From positions 144,087 to 208,086 of the forward strand of contig JASGFJ010000001.1 in the NCBI GenBank assembly GCA_047605645.1: DNA of 64,000 nucleotides. The letters run 5' to 3'. The stretch is from UBA1309 sp047605645. Lineage in GTDB: Bacteria; Bacteroidota; Bacteroidia; Bacteroidales; Dysgonomonadaceae. Of the stretch, positions 17,276 to 27,316 are shown in pieces (within the stretch, counting starts at the first letter, position 1; each line of letters begins with the position of its first letter). The notes beneath the pieces were generated by a model, which worked only from the letters and a program-made list of their open reading frames with translations, was not told where the DNA came from and ran no database searches. Both the position numbers and the translations under genes were made by a program.

Positions 17276-18697
17276 ATGAAAATAATCTGCTGCAGTCTGT
17301 TGCTGCTTCTTGGAGTAGCATCTGTTCAATCACAGACATTGGATGAAGCCAAGGCGCTTTATCAGCAGGGTAAATATGTCGAAGCTAAACCTGTTTTTGG
17401 AAAAGAATTGGAGAATAAACCTCAGGATCCTTCTCTGAATCTGTGGTATGGTGTGTCCATGCTCCAAACCGGAGATAATATTCGTCAGGCAGAGCAATAT
17501 ATTCGATTGGCAGCGCAAAAAGGCTTGCCTGAAGGTTCTCTCTATCTGGGAGATATTTATACCAAAGAATACAAATTTAAAGATGCTTTCGCTGAATATG
17601 ATAAATATCTGCGCCTTAAGAAACGCGATAAGCTTGCCTTAGAGCTTGTCACGGAAAAGAAAAAATACATAGATAAATTATCCGCTTTGGTAAATCGAAC
17701 CGAAGATATTCAGATAATAGATAGTCTGGTGGTAGATAAAGACTTGTTTTTACTGGCCTACAATCTGAGTCCATCTTCAGGCAAGGTGATGACAACGGAG
17801 AGCTTTTTCGGAACAAAAGGGAGCAACGAAGGTACGGCATATATGAATGAAAAAGCATCGAAAGTGTATTATTCTCAGCCGAATAATGGAACTTATGCCT
17901 TGTTTTCAATGGAGAAACTTTTGGATCAGTTCGGAAATGAAAAGCGTGTTTCTTCAACCAATTTCGGATTGAAAGGGGATTTGAATTACCCTTTTGTTAT
18001 GCCTGACGGAGTGACACTCTATTTTGGAGCAAAAGACGAGGATACGATGGGTGGCTATGATATTTTTGTGACACGTTACAATCTTAGTAAGGATTCTTAC
18101 CTGGTTCCCGAACGAATGAATATGCCTTTTAATTCTCCTTTCAATGACTATATGATGGCTATTGATGAAGAAAAAGGAATAGGTTGGTTTGCATCCGATC
18201 GGTATCAGTCTGAAGGCAGTGTCTGCATCTATACCTTTATTCCCAATAGCGAAGTGAAAACTATTGATAGTACTTCAATGGACCTTCTGGCCTCACGTGC
18301 CCGGATCGATGTGCTAAAAGATTCGTGGCGCAAAGGCAAAAATTATGCTGCACTCATCGCACTGGCTCATCAGCAAATTACAAAAAAAGAGGTAAAGAAG
18401 AATGATTTTACGTTTGTTGTTAACGACAACCTTGTCTATCACTTTTTGAGAGATTTCAAAAATGAAGCAGCACGTCAGGTATTTGAGGAATATCTTGGCC
18501 TGCAGAAATCATATATGCAGAGAACGGCCGAACTGGATAATCTTCGCATTTCCTATGCCCTTTCAGCTGCCTCTGATAAAACGCAAATGGCACAACAGAT
18601 ATTGTCGCTTGAAAAAGAAACGGAAAATATGAAGACTCGTTTGCAACAGCTGACAATTCAAGTGCGAAATCTGGAAAACAGAGATCTTAAGAATTAA
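17276..18697 (+). CDS. Exported TPR and PD40 (WD40-like propeller) protein
   Basis: A 473-residue protein with a signal peptide (about 1-20). Residues about 21-130 are TPR-like (LDEAKALYQQGKYVEAKPVF, then AEQYIRLAAQKGLPEGSLYLGD). The middle holds PD40 beta-propeller strands, such as PFVMPDGVTLYFGA followed by GGYDIFVTRYN and GIGWFASDR. The C-terminus (about 395-473) is a coiled coil. Such proteins resemble TolB/OmpA-linked envelope factors in Bacteroidetes but no OmpA domain is present here. It probably works in the periplasm or at the outer membrane, with unknown partners. Confidence 0.75.
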   Translation: MKIICCSLLLLLGVASVQSQTLDEAKALYQQGKYVEAKPVFGKELENKPQDPSLNLWYGVSMLQTGDNIRQAEQYIRLAAQKGLPEGSLYLGDIYTKEYKFKDAFAEYDKYLRLKKRDKLALELVTEKKKYIDKLSALVNRTEDIQIIDSLVVDKDLFLLAYNLSPSSGKVMTTESFFGTKGSNEGTAYMNEKASKVYYSQPNNGTYALFSMEKLLDQFGNEKRVSSTNFGLKGDLNYPFVMPDGVTLYFGAKDEDTMGGYDIFVTRYNLSKDSYLVPERMNMPFNSPFNDYMMAIDEEKGIGWFASDRYQSEGSVCIYTFIPNSEVKTIDSTSMDLLASRARIDVLKDSWRKGKNYAALIALAHQQITKKEVKKNDFTFVVNDNLVYHFLRDFKNEAARQVFEEYLGLQKSYMQRTAELDNLRISYALSAASDKTQMAQQILSLEKETENMKTRLQQLTIQVRNLENRDLKN

Positions 18698-18836
18698 ATG
18701 ATAACACTTCTTTCTCGTATTGTTTGCAAAAGATGAAGCAAACGGCAGGAGAAGTATAACCGGATTGTGCATTTCTTTGAATAAAAGGAATGCAATCCAA
18801 TATTTTATTTTGTATAACTCAAATAAATAAAAAACT

Positions 18837-19703
18837 ATGAGACGCATACCAGACTCCGAATTAATTATTAACAGTGACGGCAGTGTTTTCCATTTACATG
18901 TACGTCCGGAGCAATTATCCGATAAAATTATCATGATGGGCGATATGGATAGAGTAACGCTTACTGCTTCCTTTTTCGATTCCATTGAATGCGAGATACA
19001 AAGCCGCGAATTTCGAACAATTACCGGAACATACAAAGGAAAACGAATTACCGCTTTGTCGCACGGTATTGGCCCCGATAATATTGATATCGTGGTGACA
19101 GAGCTTGATGCTTTGGCCAATGTCGATTTCACCACGCGTGAGGTGAAAAAAGACTTTAAGCAGCTGACGATGGTGCGCGTGGGTACTTCCGGCGGATTAC
19201 AGCCTTTTTGCCCGATTGGATCTTATGTGGTGGCTGCCCGTTCTTTCGGTTTTGACGGCGTGATTAATTATTATCAAGGACGCGAACAGATTACAGATGC
19301 TGCTTTTGAAAAAGCTTTCAAGGAATATGTTAACTGGAATCCTTTACATTGCGCACCTTACGCGGTGAGAGCTGACGAAGAACTTGTGGAGCGAATAGGG
19401 CACGATATGATAAAGGGTACGACTATTTCCGCTATCGGATTTTATGGTCCTCAAGGACGTTATGTGAGATTGCCATTAGAAAATCCCGATTTGAACAGTA
19501 AGATTGAATCTTTCAAATACGGCGAAGAAATGATCACCAACTACGAGATGGAAAGTGCACCTTTGGCCGGATTTAGCCGATTGATGGGGCATAAAGCAAT
19601 GACGGTGTGCTCGATTATAGCCAATCGCATTGCCGGTGAATCCAACAGCAACTACAAGGGTTCTATTGAAGATTTGATTAAGATTGTTCTTGATCGAATT
19701 TGA
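18837..19703 (+). CDS. Nucleoside phosphorylase (uridine phosphorylase-like)
   Basis: A 288-residue PNP/UDP-family enzyme that splits nucleosides with phosphate. The family motifs are seen in DMDRVTLTASFF, SHGIGPDNIDIVVTEL, MVRVGTSGGLQPF (phosphate and ribose binding) and TNYEMESAPLAGFSRLMG, the last being the uridine-phosphorylase-type MES ribose-binding motif. Length and motifs fit a uridine phosphorylase of the Bacteroidetes type, but pyrimidine versus purine preference cannot be proven here. It is followed by its own terminator and is probably monocistronic. Confidence 0.88.
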   Translation: MRRIPDSELIINSDGSVFHLHVRPEQLSDKIIMMGDMDRVTLTASFFDSIECEIQSREFRTITGTYKGKRITALSHGIGPDNIDIVVTELDALANVDFTTREVKKDFKQLTMVRVGTSGGLQPFCPIGSYVVAARSFGFDGVINYYQGREQITDAAFEKAFKEYVNWNPLHCAPYAVRADEELVERIGHDMIKGTTISAIGFYGPQGRYVRLPLENPDLNSKIESFKYGEEMITNYEMESAPLAGFSRLMGHKAMTVCSIIANRIAGESNSNYKGSIEDLIKIVLDRI

Positions 19704-19729
19704 TGTTTTTTTATAAAAATGACATAAAG

Positions 19730-19764
19730 AAAGTGCCAGCCCTATCATAGCTGGCACTTTTTTG
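19730..19764 (+). terminator. Terminator of the nucleoside phosphorylase gene
   Basis: An 11-bp stem (19730-19740 with 19750-19760, core GTGCCAGC/GCTGGCAC) followed by a T-run. Confidence 0.9.
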
Positions 19765-19808
19765 TAATATGGCTATTGTTAATAATAAAAAAACATCAAT
19801 GCGGAGTT

Positions 19809-19850
19809 AAACCATTTCGCATGAATTTTGTCTTTTTTCTTAAATGGTTT
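19809..19850 (+). promoter_or_regulatory. Inverted repeat upstream of the beta-barrel gene
   Basis: AAACCATTT (19809-19817) and AAATGGTTT (19842-19850) form a 9-bp inverted repeat with a 24-nt spacer, 28 bp before the downstream start codon. It could be an operator or a leader stem. No -7 element is obvious. Confidence 0.35.
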
Positions 19851-19878
19851 TTATAAAGAAGTCTAATTAATAAGATTG

Positions 19879-22632
19879 ATGAAAAGATTATTACTCTCCT
19901 ACATGCTATTCCTTTTCGGATTAGTTTCCTTTGCCCAAACCTCGTATACCATCAAAGGGCAGGTTTTGGATAAAAAAACGAAAGAAGCAGTACTGCAAGC
20001 GTCAATTCGTGTAATGAATTCAAAAGACAGTTCCTTCGTAACCGGCGGTGCTACTGATGAAAAAGGTAATTTCTCTCTGAAAGTTCCAAACGGACGCTAC
20101 ATTGTCGGTACTAGTTTTTTAGGTTATAAACCTGTTTTTAGAAATGTAACGGCGGCGGCTCCGAACCTCGGACAAATCTTTCTTGGTGAAGATGGCATTT
20201 TACTCAAAGAAGCTGTTGTGACAGGCAAAGTAGTAGAGGTGAAAGTGAATGGAGATACTGTTGAATACAATGCAGATGCTTATAAAACGCAACCCAGCGC
20301 TGTGGTAGAGGATTTGATTAAGAAGCTTCCGGGTGCTGTTATCGGTACAGATGGTTCCATTACTGTGAATGGAAAGACTATCCAGAAGATATTAGTAGAT
20401 GGCAAGGAATTCTTTAGTAACGACCCCAAAGTGGCTTCTAAAAACTTACCGGCATCTATGGTGCAGAAACTGCAGGTGCTTGACCGAAAATCGGATATGT
20501 CGCAAATGACCGGATTTGATGATGGCAATGAAGAGACTGTTATCAACCTGCAAGTGAGGCCGGGAATGAAAGAGGGATTATTCGGTAATGCTTATGCGGG
20601 ATATGGAACAAAAAAACGGTACGAGACAAATGGAATGGTCAACTATATGAAAAATAGTAGTCAATTCACGGTCATAGGCGGAATGAATAACACTAATAAT
20701 GCCGGATTTACAGACTTTGCGTCCAGCTCTTTTGCCGGTAATCGACCTCCACGTGGTCTCTCTTTCGGAAATAATAACGGAATCACTGCGTCAAAAAATG
20801 GAGGATTTAATTTTAGTAATGATTTCTCAAGCAAGCTGACAATCGGAGGTAACGCCAGATATGGCTTCCTGGATAATGACGTCGTATCAAATAGTTATAC
20901 GCAAAATTTCAATACCACAGGTAATCAGTATACGACCAGCAAAGGCAATGGACGTAATAAAAGCCAGAATATAGGCACAAATATCAAAATGGACTGGAAG
21001 CCGGATTCCTTAACACGAGTTATTTTCAATCCGGTTCTGCAATACAACACAAATGACAATTTGCAAAGTTCCAAGTTTTATACAACTTTATCAAACATGA
21101 CCGATACCATCAACAAGGGAAATACTTCCTACGATGCTGACGGACATGGTTTGACCCTGAGTGGAACATTGGATCTGAGCCGTCGGCTGAATGCTGCGGG
21201 GAGAACCCTGAGTGCTACTTTAGGAGGTGGTGTCAACAATTCCAACAATGATGGTACGAATAATTCTGCAACTTATTATCAGGTTTCCAGCAATGATGAT
21301 GTCTATTCTCAGTTATTTACTCAAAAAGACAATGGGCATAACTGGTCAGGCTTCTTGTCGTATGTCGAACCCGTTGGGCACAACAACTTTATGCAATTGA
21401 CCTACCAATATACCAATACGTACTCTAAATCGGATAAAACGACAACCCAGGCAGACACCATTATGACTGATTATACGCGGAATTTAAAAACAGATTTTGC
21501 TACACAAAATGTCAGTCTGAATTATAAAATGGTCCGTTCAAAGTACAATCTTACTTTCGGAGTCGGATTGCAACCAACCCGGCTGAATGTGGATATTATA
21601 AGTCCTGACGTGACTCAAAATCAATCGGTCACCAAGAAGACAGTCAATTTTGCTCCAAATGCACAGTTCAATTATCTCTGGAGCAAAAGCAAAAACCTTC
21701 GTCTCGACTATCGCGGGATATCGACACAGCCTTCCTCTTCACAATTGACAAACGGTATTCCCAGCGGAACAAATATCACTCTGGGAAATGCAGATCTGAA
21801 ACCATCGTTTGAACACCGGGTGAATCTCCGTTTTCAGAACTTTAACCCTAAGGAAGGTAGTGCCATGATGTTGTTCAGTCGTTTCAGTTATGTCTTGAAT
21901 GATATTGTCAGTACTTCTACGTTACAATCAACAGGAAAACGAATCACTCAGTATACAAATGTGGATGGCGATTTTAGTGGAAATGCACGTTTCATTGTCA
22001 ATCAACCTATATTCAATAAGCTACTAACTGTATCCAGTATGAGTTATGCGAGCTATTCCCGTGCAAAAGGTTTTATTAATGAGGAAGCTAATGCCGCAAA
22101 TACTGCAATGTTTCAAGAAACCTTAGGATTCAACTATCGTTCCGGTTTATTCGATTTTAATATCCGTGGAAATATCAATTATCAGAATATTGATAACTCT
22201 CTTTCCGGGCAGACCAATCAATCGACTTTCCAGTATGGTGGATATGGAAGCTCTACAGTCTATCTTCCGGGTGACTTTTCTATAGATACCGACTTGGAGT
22301 ATACAGCAAATTCAGGATATTCCAGCGGATTTAAACAAAATCAATGGTTGTGGAATGCTTCTCTTGCGAAACAAGTGTTTAAGGACAAAAGCGGTACTAT
22401 CCGTCTGAAAGTATATGATATTCTCGATCAACGGAACAATATATCCAGAAGCTCATCGAACACTTCCATTCAGGATACATTCACGAATGGGATGCCACGG
22501 TATGTCATTCTGCATTTTGTCTATAAATTTCAAATGTTTAAAGGAGGAGCTAAACAAGCCGACATGGACATGAGGAGATTCGGTCCTGGTGGCTTTGGTG
22601 GTCCTGGCGGTCCTGGTGGTGGTCCTCGTTAG
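19879..22632 (+). CDS. TonB-receptor-like outer-membrane beta-barrel protein
   Basis: About 917 residues. The frame can be opened by a TTG at 19876, but ATG at 19879 gives the natural signal peptide MKRLLLSYMLFLFGLVSFAQ. A carboxypeptidase-regulatory-like domain follows (about 24-105, with TIKGQVLDKKTKEAV), then a plug-like segment with VVEDLIKKLPGAVI and ILVDGKEFFSNDPK, then a long outer-membrane barrel of the OMP_b-brl_3 type. The extreme C-terminus is a Gly/Pro-rich tail (PGGFGGPGGPGGGPR) in place of a terminal aromatic strand. There is no SusD partner. Substrate unknown; the family is often annotated as a TonB-dependent receptor. Confidence 0.88.
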   Translation: MKRLLLSYMLFLFGLVSFAQTSYTIKGQVLDKKTKEAVLQASIRVMNSKDSSFVTGGATDEKGNFSLKVPNGRYIVGTSFLGYKPVFRNVTAAAPNLGQIFLGEDGILLKEAVVTGKVVEVKVNGDTVEYNADAYKTQPSAVVEDLIKKLPGAVIGTDGSITVNGKTIQKILVDGKEFFSNDPKVASKNLPASMVQKLQVLDRKSDMSQMTGFDDGNEETVINLQVRPGMKEGLFGNAYAGYGTKKRYETNGMVNYMKNSSQFTVIGGMNNTNNAGFTDFASSSFAGNRPPRGLSFGNNNGITASKNGGFNFSNDFSSKLTIGGNARYGFLDNDVVSNSYTQNFNTTGNQYTTSKGNGRNKSQNIGTNIKMDWKPDSLTRVIFNPVLQYNTNDNLQSSKFYTTLSNMTDTINKGNTSYDADGHGLTLSGTLDLSRRLNAAGRTLSATLGGGVNNSNNDGTNNSATYYQVSSNDDVYSQLFTQKDNGHNWSGFLSYVEPVGHNNFMQLTYQYTNTYSKSDKTTTQADTIMTDYTRNLKTDFATQNVSLNYKMVRSKYNLTFGVGLQPTRLNVDIISPDVTQNQSVTKKTVNFAPNAQFNYLWSKSKNLRLDYRGISTQPSSSQLTNGIPSGTNITLGNADLKPSFEHRVNLRFQNFNPKEGSAMMLFSRFSYVLNDIVSTSTLQSTGKRITQYTNVDGDFSGNARFIVNQPIFNKLLTVSSMSYASYSRAKGFINEEANAANTAMFQETLGFNYRSGLFDFNIRGNINYQNIDNSLSGQTNQSTFQYGGYGSSTVYLPGDFSIDTDLEYTANSGYSSGFKQNQWLWNASLAKQVFKDKSGTIRLKVYDILDQRNNISRSSSNTSIQDTFTNGMPRYVILHFVYKFQMFKGGAKQADMDMRRFGPGGFGGPGGPGGGPR

Positions 22633-22659
22633 GAATTAAAACATAATCTCACAAGCACT

Positions 22660-22693
22660 AAATCCCGACAGATATAAAATTCTGCCGGGATTT
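22660..22693 (+). terminator. Terminator downstream of the beta-barrel gene
   Basis: AAATCCCG (22660-22667) pairs with CGGGATTT, extended by CAGA/TCTG after a one-base mismatch. It lies about 30 bp after the stop. The T-run is weak. Confidence 0.65.
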
Positions 22694-23530
22694 AATGTTT
22701 TCTGCGAATCAAACTTGTTCTGTTTCGGTAGTATTCTCTGACGCCTTTAGGTGATATAATATTGTTTTCTACCCTCCGGAATTGATTTATTTTACATCGA
22801 TGATTTGTAAATAAGGATTGCTACTTTTTCTGTTAATATCTCCACTTTTCCGTCTTTATGGATCTGTACATCCAGCTTGTTATTTGGGCGTTTCCGAAAA
22901 ATTGCATCCACTAAAAGTTATGGATGAACTTTGTTTGATCTCTATCAATTTAATTCCGATAAGTAGTCCTGTAAAATTAGTTTCATGTATCGAATCCGTC
23001 ATATTGCTTATTTTCAAAATGCGACAGATATATACTTACCACTCATTATAAATATTTACTTGTTGTTTTTTTGAAAGAGAATCCACCAGTTCGATTCTTC
23101 GAAATGTATTCATATTTCTTTTATAATGTATTCTCCCATTCACCTTGTAATGAATATAAAATGATAGTTGCCTCTTTTTTCTGTATTTATAAACAAAATA
23201 CAACCAGGCATATCTTGGAGAGAGACTGTATTGACGTTTTTATCTGTACTTTTTTCCTTTTATCTAGTGAGAGAATAAGAGATGGTTTATGTTGTATATG
23301 AATTATTTCAGCTCCCTTTTGTTGTAATATTTTGTGTGAAAAAGAAGATACGTTTTATTGATGTCATCTATGAAATGTTAAATCATATTGATAAAAGATA
23401 CCATCATTGCGGTATTTGGGCAGCTTCGTGATTCCTCTATTTTTGTTGAAAATAAATCTGAATCACAGATGCCTGCATCGAAGGCTCATCGAGGAGCAAT
23501 AAGTATCAACTAATTGAATGAAAATAGAAC
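22694..23530. other. 0.84-kb non-coding region before cysJ
   Basis: No recognisable gene. Two plus-strand frames of about 76 codons (22818-23051 and 23071-23301) lack motifs, and the first overlaps a diverged repeat found elsewhere in the window. The last 200 bp must hold the cysJ promoter and leader, but I see no TAnnTTTG element there and no riboswitch I can name. Confidence 0.45.
22962..23058. repeat. Diverged non-coding repeat, copy 2
   Basis: Partner of 10615-10713. Blocks 22962-22988, 22998-23016 and 23045-23058 match the first copy, with an equal 9-nt unrelated spacer between the first two blocks. The 14-bp palindrome of copy 1 is degraded here (TAAAATTAGTTTCA). Confidence 0.6.
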
Positions 23531-25207
23531 ATGTTGACTGAGAATAAATTGAAAGTGTTGAACGACTGGGCTGCGGGCAATTCGAAGAATGAATTGATTT
23601 GGGCTTCGGGTTACCTGGCGGGCTTGGCGCAGAATACATCTGGTGTTGCAACTGAAATACCGGCTTCGTCTGCTGCTGCAAGAGTGACTCTGAAACCAAC
23701 AATCGTCTACGGAACAGAGACAGGGAACTCCAAAAAACTGGCTGTTCAATTGCAAGCTTTGTTGAAAAAGAATAAGATTCAACCCAAAGTGACGGATGCT
23801 TTCCAGTATCCGCTCGAAAAAATTGCTAAAGAAGAATTTCTGATTGTCATCATGAGTACGCAAGGAGAAGGCGAACCGCCCCAAAGTGCCCGCAAATTCT
23901 ATGATAATCTGGCGAATCTTTCCGATGACTTATCTGCTGTGCAATATGCAGTATTAGGACTCGGAGATTCTTCTTATCCGTTCTTTTGTCGTGCCGGAGA
24001 GGTTGTAGATGAGCAGTTGAAGAGATTGAATGCTACGCAGGCGCTTCCTTATCAGAAGGCTGATGTGAATTATCAACCTGTCGCTGCCGAGTGGTTTGAT
24101 AAACTGCTTCGTATGCTTCAAAACCAAGCTTCCGAAGTCTCGGTTTCAGAACATCAGGAAGGGAAAAGCCCGGTTTCTGATTCCGGAAAAAAGAATTACA
24201 CCGGTAAAATCAAACATAAGATTGTGTTGAACGATCGGGGCTCGAACAAAGAAACATTTCATATTGAGATTGTAGGAGATGAGGAATTGGATTATCAGCC
24301 GGGCGATGTGGTCGGTTTTTATCCTAAGAATCCCCTGGAAGAGATCAACCGTATTTCGCAGCAATTAGAACTTGATATAAATCCTTCCGAACTGGAAAAT
24401 AAAAATATTCGCGGACTGACCCGGAAGTCTTTGGAACAGCTTTCGCGACTTTTGGAAATAGAAATAACCGAAGAACGTGCTGACCTCACGGATGTGTTGG
24501 CGAAATATTCCAAACGGAAAAAGGTGCAGTTATCCGAACTGTTGACTTTGCTCCATCCGGTTGCGCCTCGTTTGTATTCTATTTCTTCTGCTCCCGAAGC
24601 ACATGATGGCGAGTTGCATATTACAGTGACAATGAATAAATTTCATGTGCAAGAGCAAGCCAAGAAAGGTTTATGTACTTCTTTTCTGGAAGATCTTCCC
24701 ATTGGGGAAAATATCTCTTTCTATATTCAAAAAAATCCACATTTCAAACTTCCGGCGCCGGACAAAGATATTATTCTGGTCGGCCCCGGAACCGGTATTG
24801 CTCCCTTTCGCAGTTTTTTGGCTTATCGCGATGTGACGGGAGCAGAAGGGCGCAATTGGTTGTTTTTTGGTGAGCAGCATTTTGTCAGTGACTTCTATTA
24901 TCAGACTGAAATTCAGGAATGGCTCGCAACGGGTGTCTTGACAAAATTGGATACTGCATTTTCGCGAGATCAAAAACAAAAAGTATATGTGCAGGACAGA
25001 ATCCGTCAGAATGCCAAAGGCTTTGTGGAATGGCTCAATCAAGGGGCTTATCTCTATGTCTGCGGGCAAAAAGAACCGATGAGCGTGGATGTGGAAAACA
25101 CCATACTGGATGTGCTTGTTGAAGCTAATGAGTGGGGCAGGGAAGAGGCTGTTTCCTATCTGGAGTCACTTGAGCTGGAAGGGCGCTATTTGAAGGATGT
25201 TTATTGA
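23531..25207 (+). CDS. cysJ: Sulfite reductase flavoprotein (diflavin reductase)
   Basis: A 558-residue diflavin protein. The flavodoxin domain (about 55-195) has TIVYGTETGNSKKLA and STQGEGEPP. The FAD-binding part (about 205-400) has RLYSISSAP, and the NADPH-binding part has VGPGTGIAPFRSFLA and YLYVCGQKEPM, ending with the reductase-type YLKDVY. It passes electrons from NADPH to the sulfite reductase hemoprotein encoded 373 bp downstream, for assimilation of sulfate-derived sulfite into sulfide. It is somewhat shorter than E. coli CysJ (about 600 residues), mainly before the flavodoxin domain. Confidence 0.92.
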   Translation: MLTENKLKVLNDWAAGNSKNELIWASGYLAGLAQNTSGVATEIPASSAAARVTLKPTIVYGTETGNSKKLAVQLQALLKKNKIQPKVTDAFQYPLEKIAKEEFLIVIMSTQGEGEPPQSARKFYDNLANLSDDLSAVQYAVLGLGDSSYPFFCRAGEVVDEQLKRLNATQALPYQKADVNYQPVAAEWFDKLLRMLQNQASEVSVSEHQEGKSPVSDSGKKNYTGKIKHKIVLNDRGSNKETFHIEIVGDEELDYQPGDVVGFYPKNPLEEINRISQQLELDINPSELENKNIRGLTRKSLEQLSRLLEIEITEERADLTDVLAKYSKRKKVQLSELLTLLHPVAPRLYSISSAPEAHDGELHITVTMNKFHVQEQAKKGLCTSFLEDLPIGENISFYIQKNPHFKLPAPDKDIILVGPGTGIAPFRSFLAYRDVTGAEGRNWLFFGEQHFVSDFYYQTEIQEWLATGVLTKLDTAFSRDQKQKVYVQDRIRQNAKGFVEWLNQGAYLYVCGQKEPMSVDVENTILDVLVEANEWGREEAVSYLESLELEGRYLKDVY

Positions 25208-25320
25208 AGAGGTATTCGGTTATTACCGGATTTGTAAGTCGGGTATTTTATGCTGACATTCAAACCGTATTTTACCTTTACATTTTTGTCATTTCATCCG
25301 ATTTAATTTTACTGTCAGGG

Positions 25321-25387
25321 CGTATCGAACTCGCCTGATTTTTTCACCGCTATCTTGGACGATTTAATAAAAAAATCAGGCTTCGTT
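25321..25387. repeat. Dispersed hairpin repeat, copy 1
   Basis: A stem GCCTGATTTTTT (25333-25344) with AAAAAATCAGGC (25370-25381), 12 bp, sits in the cysJ-cysI gap. The left arm with its flank (25322-25344) matches 36520-36542 at 22 of 23 positions and the right arm also recurs (GATTTAATAAAA and TTYGTT). Copy 2 lies upstream of the lipocalin gene. A MITE- or REP-like element, or a reused transcriptional attenuator, are possibilities. Confidence 0.7.
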
Positions 25388-25580
25388 TTATACAGGAACA
25401 TTCGATATTATATATCGTAGGCCTTAAGTTTCATTATTATCCCTTAGTTATCAACTTTGTTTTTCATGTATTTATTTACAATGTATTTACAAGAATGATG
25501 CCTTCTGTGTTGTTGATAATCATGTTGTATAAGTGCTGTTGTCATATTCTAATATTTTACATTTTCACATAGAAAAAATT

Positions 25581-27230
25581 ATGGCTGAAGAAAAATTGAA
25601 TCCCGTTGAATATATCAAATTGAAAAGTGATGGCTTGCGGGGAACATTGAAAGAAAGTTTACAAGATAATTATACGGGCAATGTCCGCCCCGATGATGAA
25701 GCATTGATTAAGTTTCACGGAATGTATGTGCAGGACGATCGTGATCGCCGGGAAGAACGTGCGTTGAAGAAACTCGACAAACTTTATTCTTTTATGATTC
25801 GTTTGCGTATCCCGGGAGGAGTGATTAGTGCTGACCAATGGCTGACTACACACCGCATTTCGGAAGAGTATGGAACGGGAATCATCAAGATAACGACCCG
25901 TCAGACCATTCAGCTTCATGGCTTGCTGAAGCATCAGTTGCGTGATACGATACAGGGTTTTGTGCAGGCTGACCTGGATTCGATTGCGGCTTGCGGCGAT
26001 GTCAACCGAAACGTTATTGCCAGTTCGCATCCGCAGGTATCGCCTTTGCATGAGGAGATTTTTGCTTATGCCGACAAGTTGTCGAAGCATTTGTTACCGA
26101 AGACCAAGGCATATTACGAAATATTTGTCGATGACGAATTGGTGTATGAACGCGAAACGGAAAAAGATGAGTTGTATGAGGATCGATACCTGCCCCGCAA
26201 ATTCAAAATTGCGATTGCCATTCCTCCGTCTAATGATGTGGATGTGTTTGCCAATGATATCGGGCTTATTGCCATTATTGAAGATGGAAAGTTTGTCGGC
26301 TTTAATCTGGCGGCCGGCGGCGGTTTGTCCACCACACATGGAAATCCGGATACTTATTCGCGTCTGGCCTCGGAGCTTGGTTTCGTTGCCGGCGAAGAGG
26401 ATATCCTCAAAATATGCTACGAAGTATTAACCATTCAGCGAGACTTTGGATATCGGGGCGACCGCAAGCTGGCACGTTTGAAATACACTATCGACAAGAT
26501 GGGAGTAGAGGCCTTCAAAACAGAGCTCGAAACACGTTCAGGAGTGAAATTGCAACCTTCGCGAGCATATACTTTTTCGGAACGCAACGACCGATATGGT
26601 TGGCAAAAAGATTTCTATGGGAAATGGTATTATGGCATATTCGTAGAGAATGGAGTGATCAAACCTGTACAGAAAGCCTTTCTGTTTGAAGTCGCTAATC
26701 TGCATGTGTCGGATGTCCGCTTTACCTGCAATCAGAATTTGATTCTGGGGAACATTGACGATAAAGACAGAGAGGCTGTTCAGAGACTTATCGATAAACA
26801 TAAAATAGGGAAGACGGAAAGTGCTCTCCGTGTCAGCTCGATGGCTTGTGTGGCTCTGCCCACTTGTCCGCTGGCATTAGCTGAAGCACAACGTTATTTG
26901 CCTGAGCTGATTACAAAAATCGAACCGTTGCTAGAGAAGCACAAGCTGGCAAAAGATGAAATATCCATCCGTATGACGGGATGTCCCAACGGCTGTGGAC
27001 GTTCTTATCTCGCGGAAATCGGTTTTGTCGGTACAGGGGCGGGGCAATACAATCTGATGCTGGGTGGAGATCGGCTGGGTGTCCGCTTGAATCGAATTTA
27101 TAAAAAACAAGTGAATGAGCAGCAGATTCTGGAAACTCTGGATACGTTGTTTACGCACTATAATCAGGAAAAACGTAGTGGTGAAACTTTCGGCGACTTC
27201 TCCAACCGGGTATTGGCCTTTCAGTCCTAG
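25581..27230 (+). CDS. cysI: Sulfite reductase hemoprotein subunit
   Basis: About 550 residues from ATG 25581 (MAEEKLNPVEYIK); the frame is open upstream to 25533 but the inner ATG fits the family. The enzyme reduces sulfite to sulfide with six electrons. The 4Fe-4S/siroheme ligands are present as a C-x5-C pair (CVALPTC) and a C-x3-C pair (CPNGC). The siroheme-sulfite pocket motifs LTTHRISEEYGTGIIKITTRQTI and GDVNRN are recognisable. It works with the flavoprotein encoded upstream. The gap between the two genes is long for an obligate pair and contains a hairpin repeat. Confidence 0.93.
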   Translation: MAEEKLNPVEYIKLKSDGLRGTLKESLQDNYTGNVRPDDEALIKFHGMYVQDDRDRREERALKKLDKLYSFMIRLRIPGGVISADQWLTTHRISEEYGTGIIKITTRQTIQLHGLLKHQLRDTIQGFVQADLDSIAACGDVNRNVIASSHPQVSPLHEEIFAYADKLSKHLLPKTKAYYEIFVDDELVYERETEKDELYEDRYLPRKFKIAIAIPPSNDVDVFANDIGLIAIIEDGKFVGFNLAAGGGLSTTHGNPDTYSRLASELGFVAGEEDILKICYEVLTIQRDFGYRGDRKLARLKYTIDKMGVEAFKTELETRSGVKLQPSRAYTFSERNDRYGWQKDFYGKWYYGIFVENGVIKPVQKAFLFEVANLHVSDVRFTCNQNLILGNIDDKDREAVQRLIDKHKIGKTESALRVSSMACVALPTCPLALAEAQRYLPELITKIEPLLEKHKLAKDEISIRMTGCPNGCGRSYLAEIGFVGTGAGQYNLMLGGDRLGVRLNRIYKKQVNEQQILETLDTLFTHYNQEKRSGETFGDFSNRVLAFQS

Positions 27231-27316
27231 GTGGCCTTTGTCTCTCCATGACTCTTTTTGAATAAAGGGCTGCGTACAGCTTATTGAATTTCCGGGCAAA
27301 TGCTCTTGATGATTGT

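Noticed and set aside
25208..25580. A riboswitch in the cysJ-cysI gap or upstream of cysJ.
   Set aside because: I found no SAM or other known riboswitch consensus. The only structure is the dispersed hairpin repeat.
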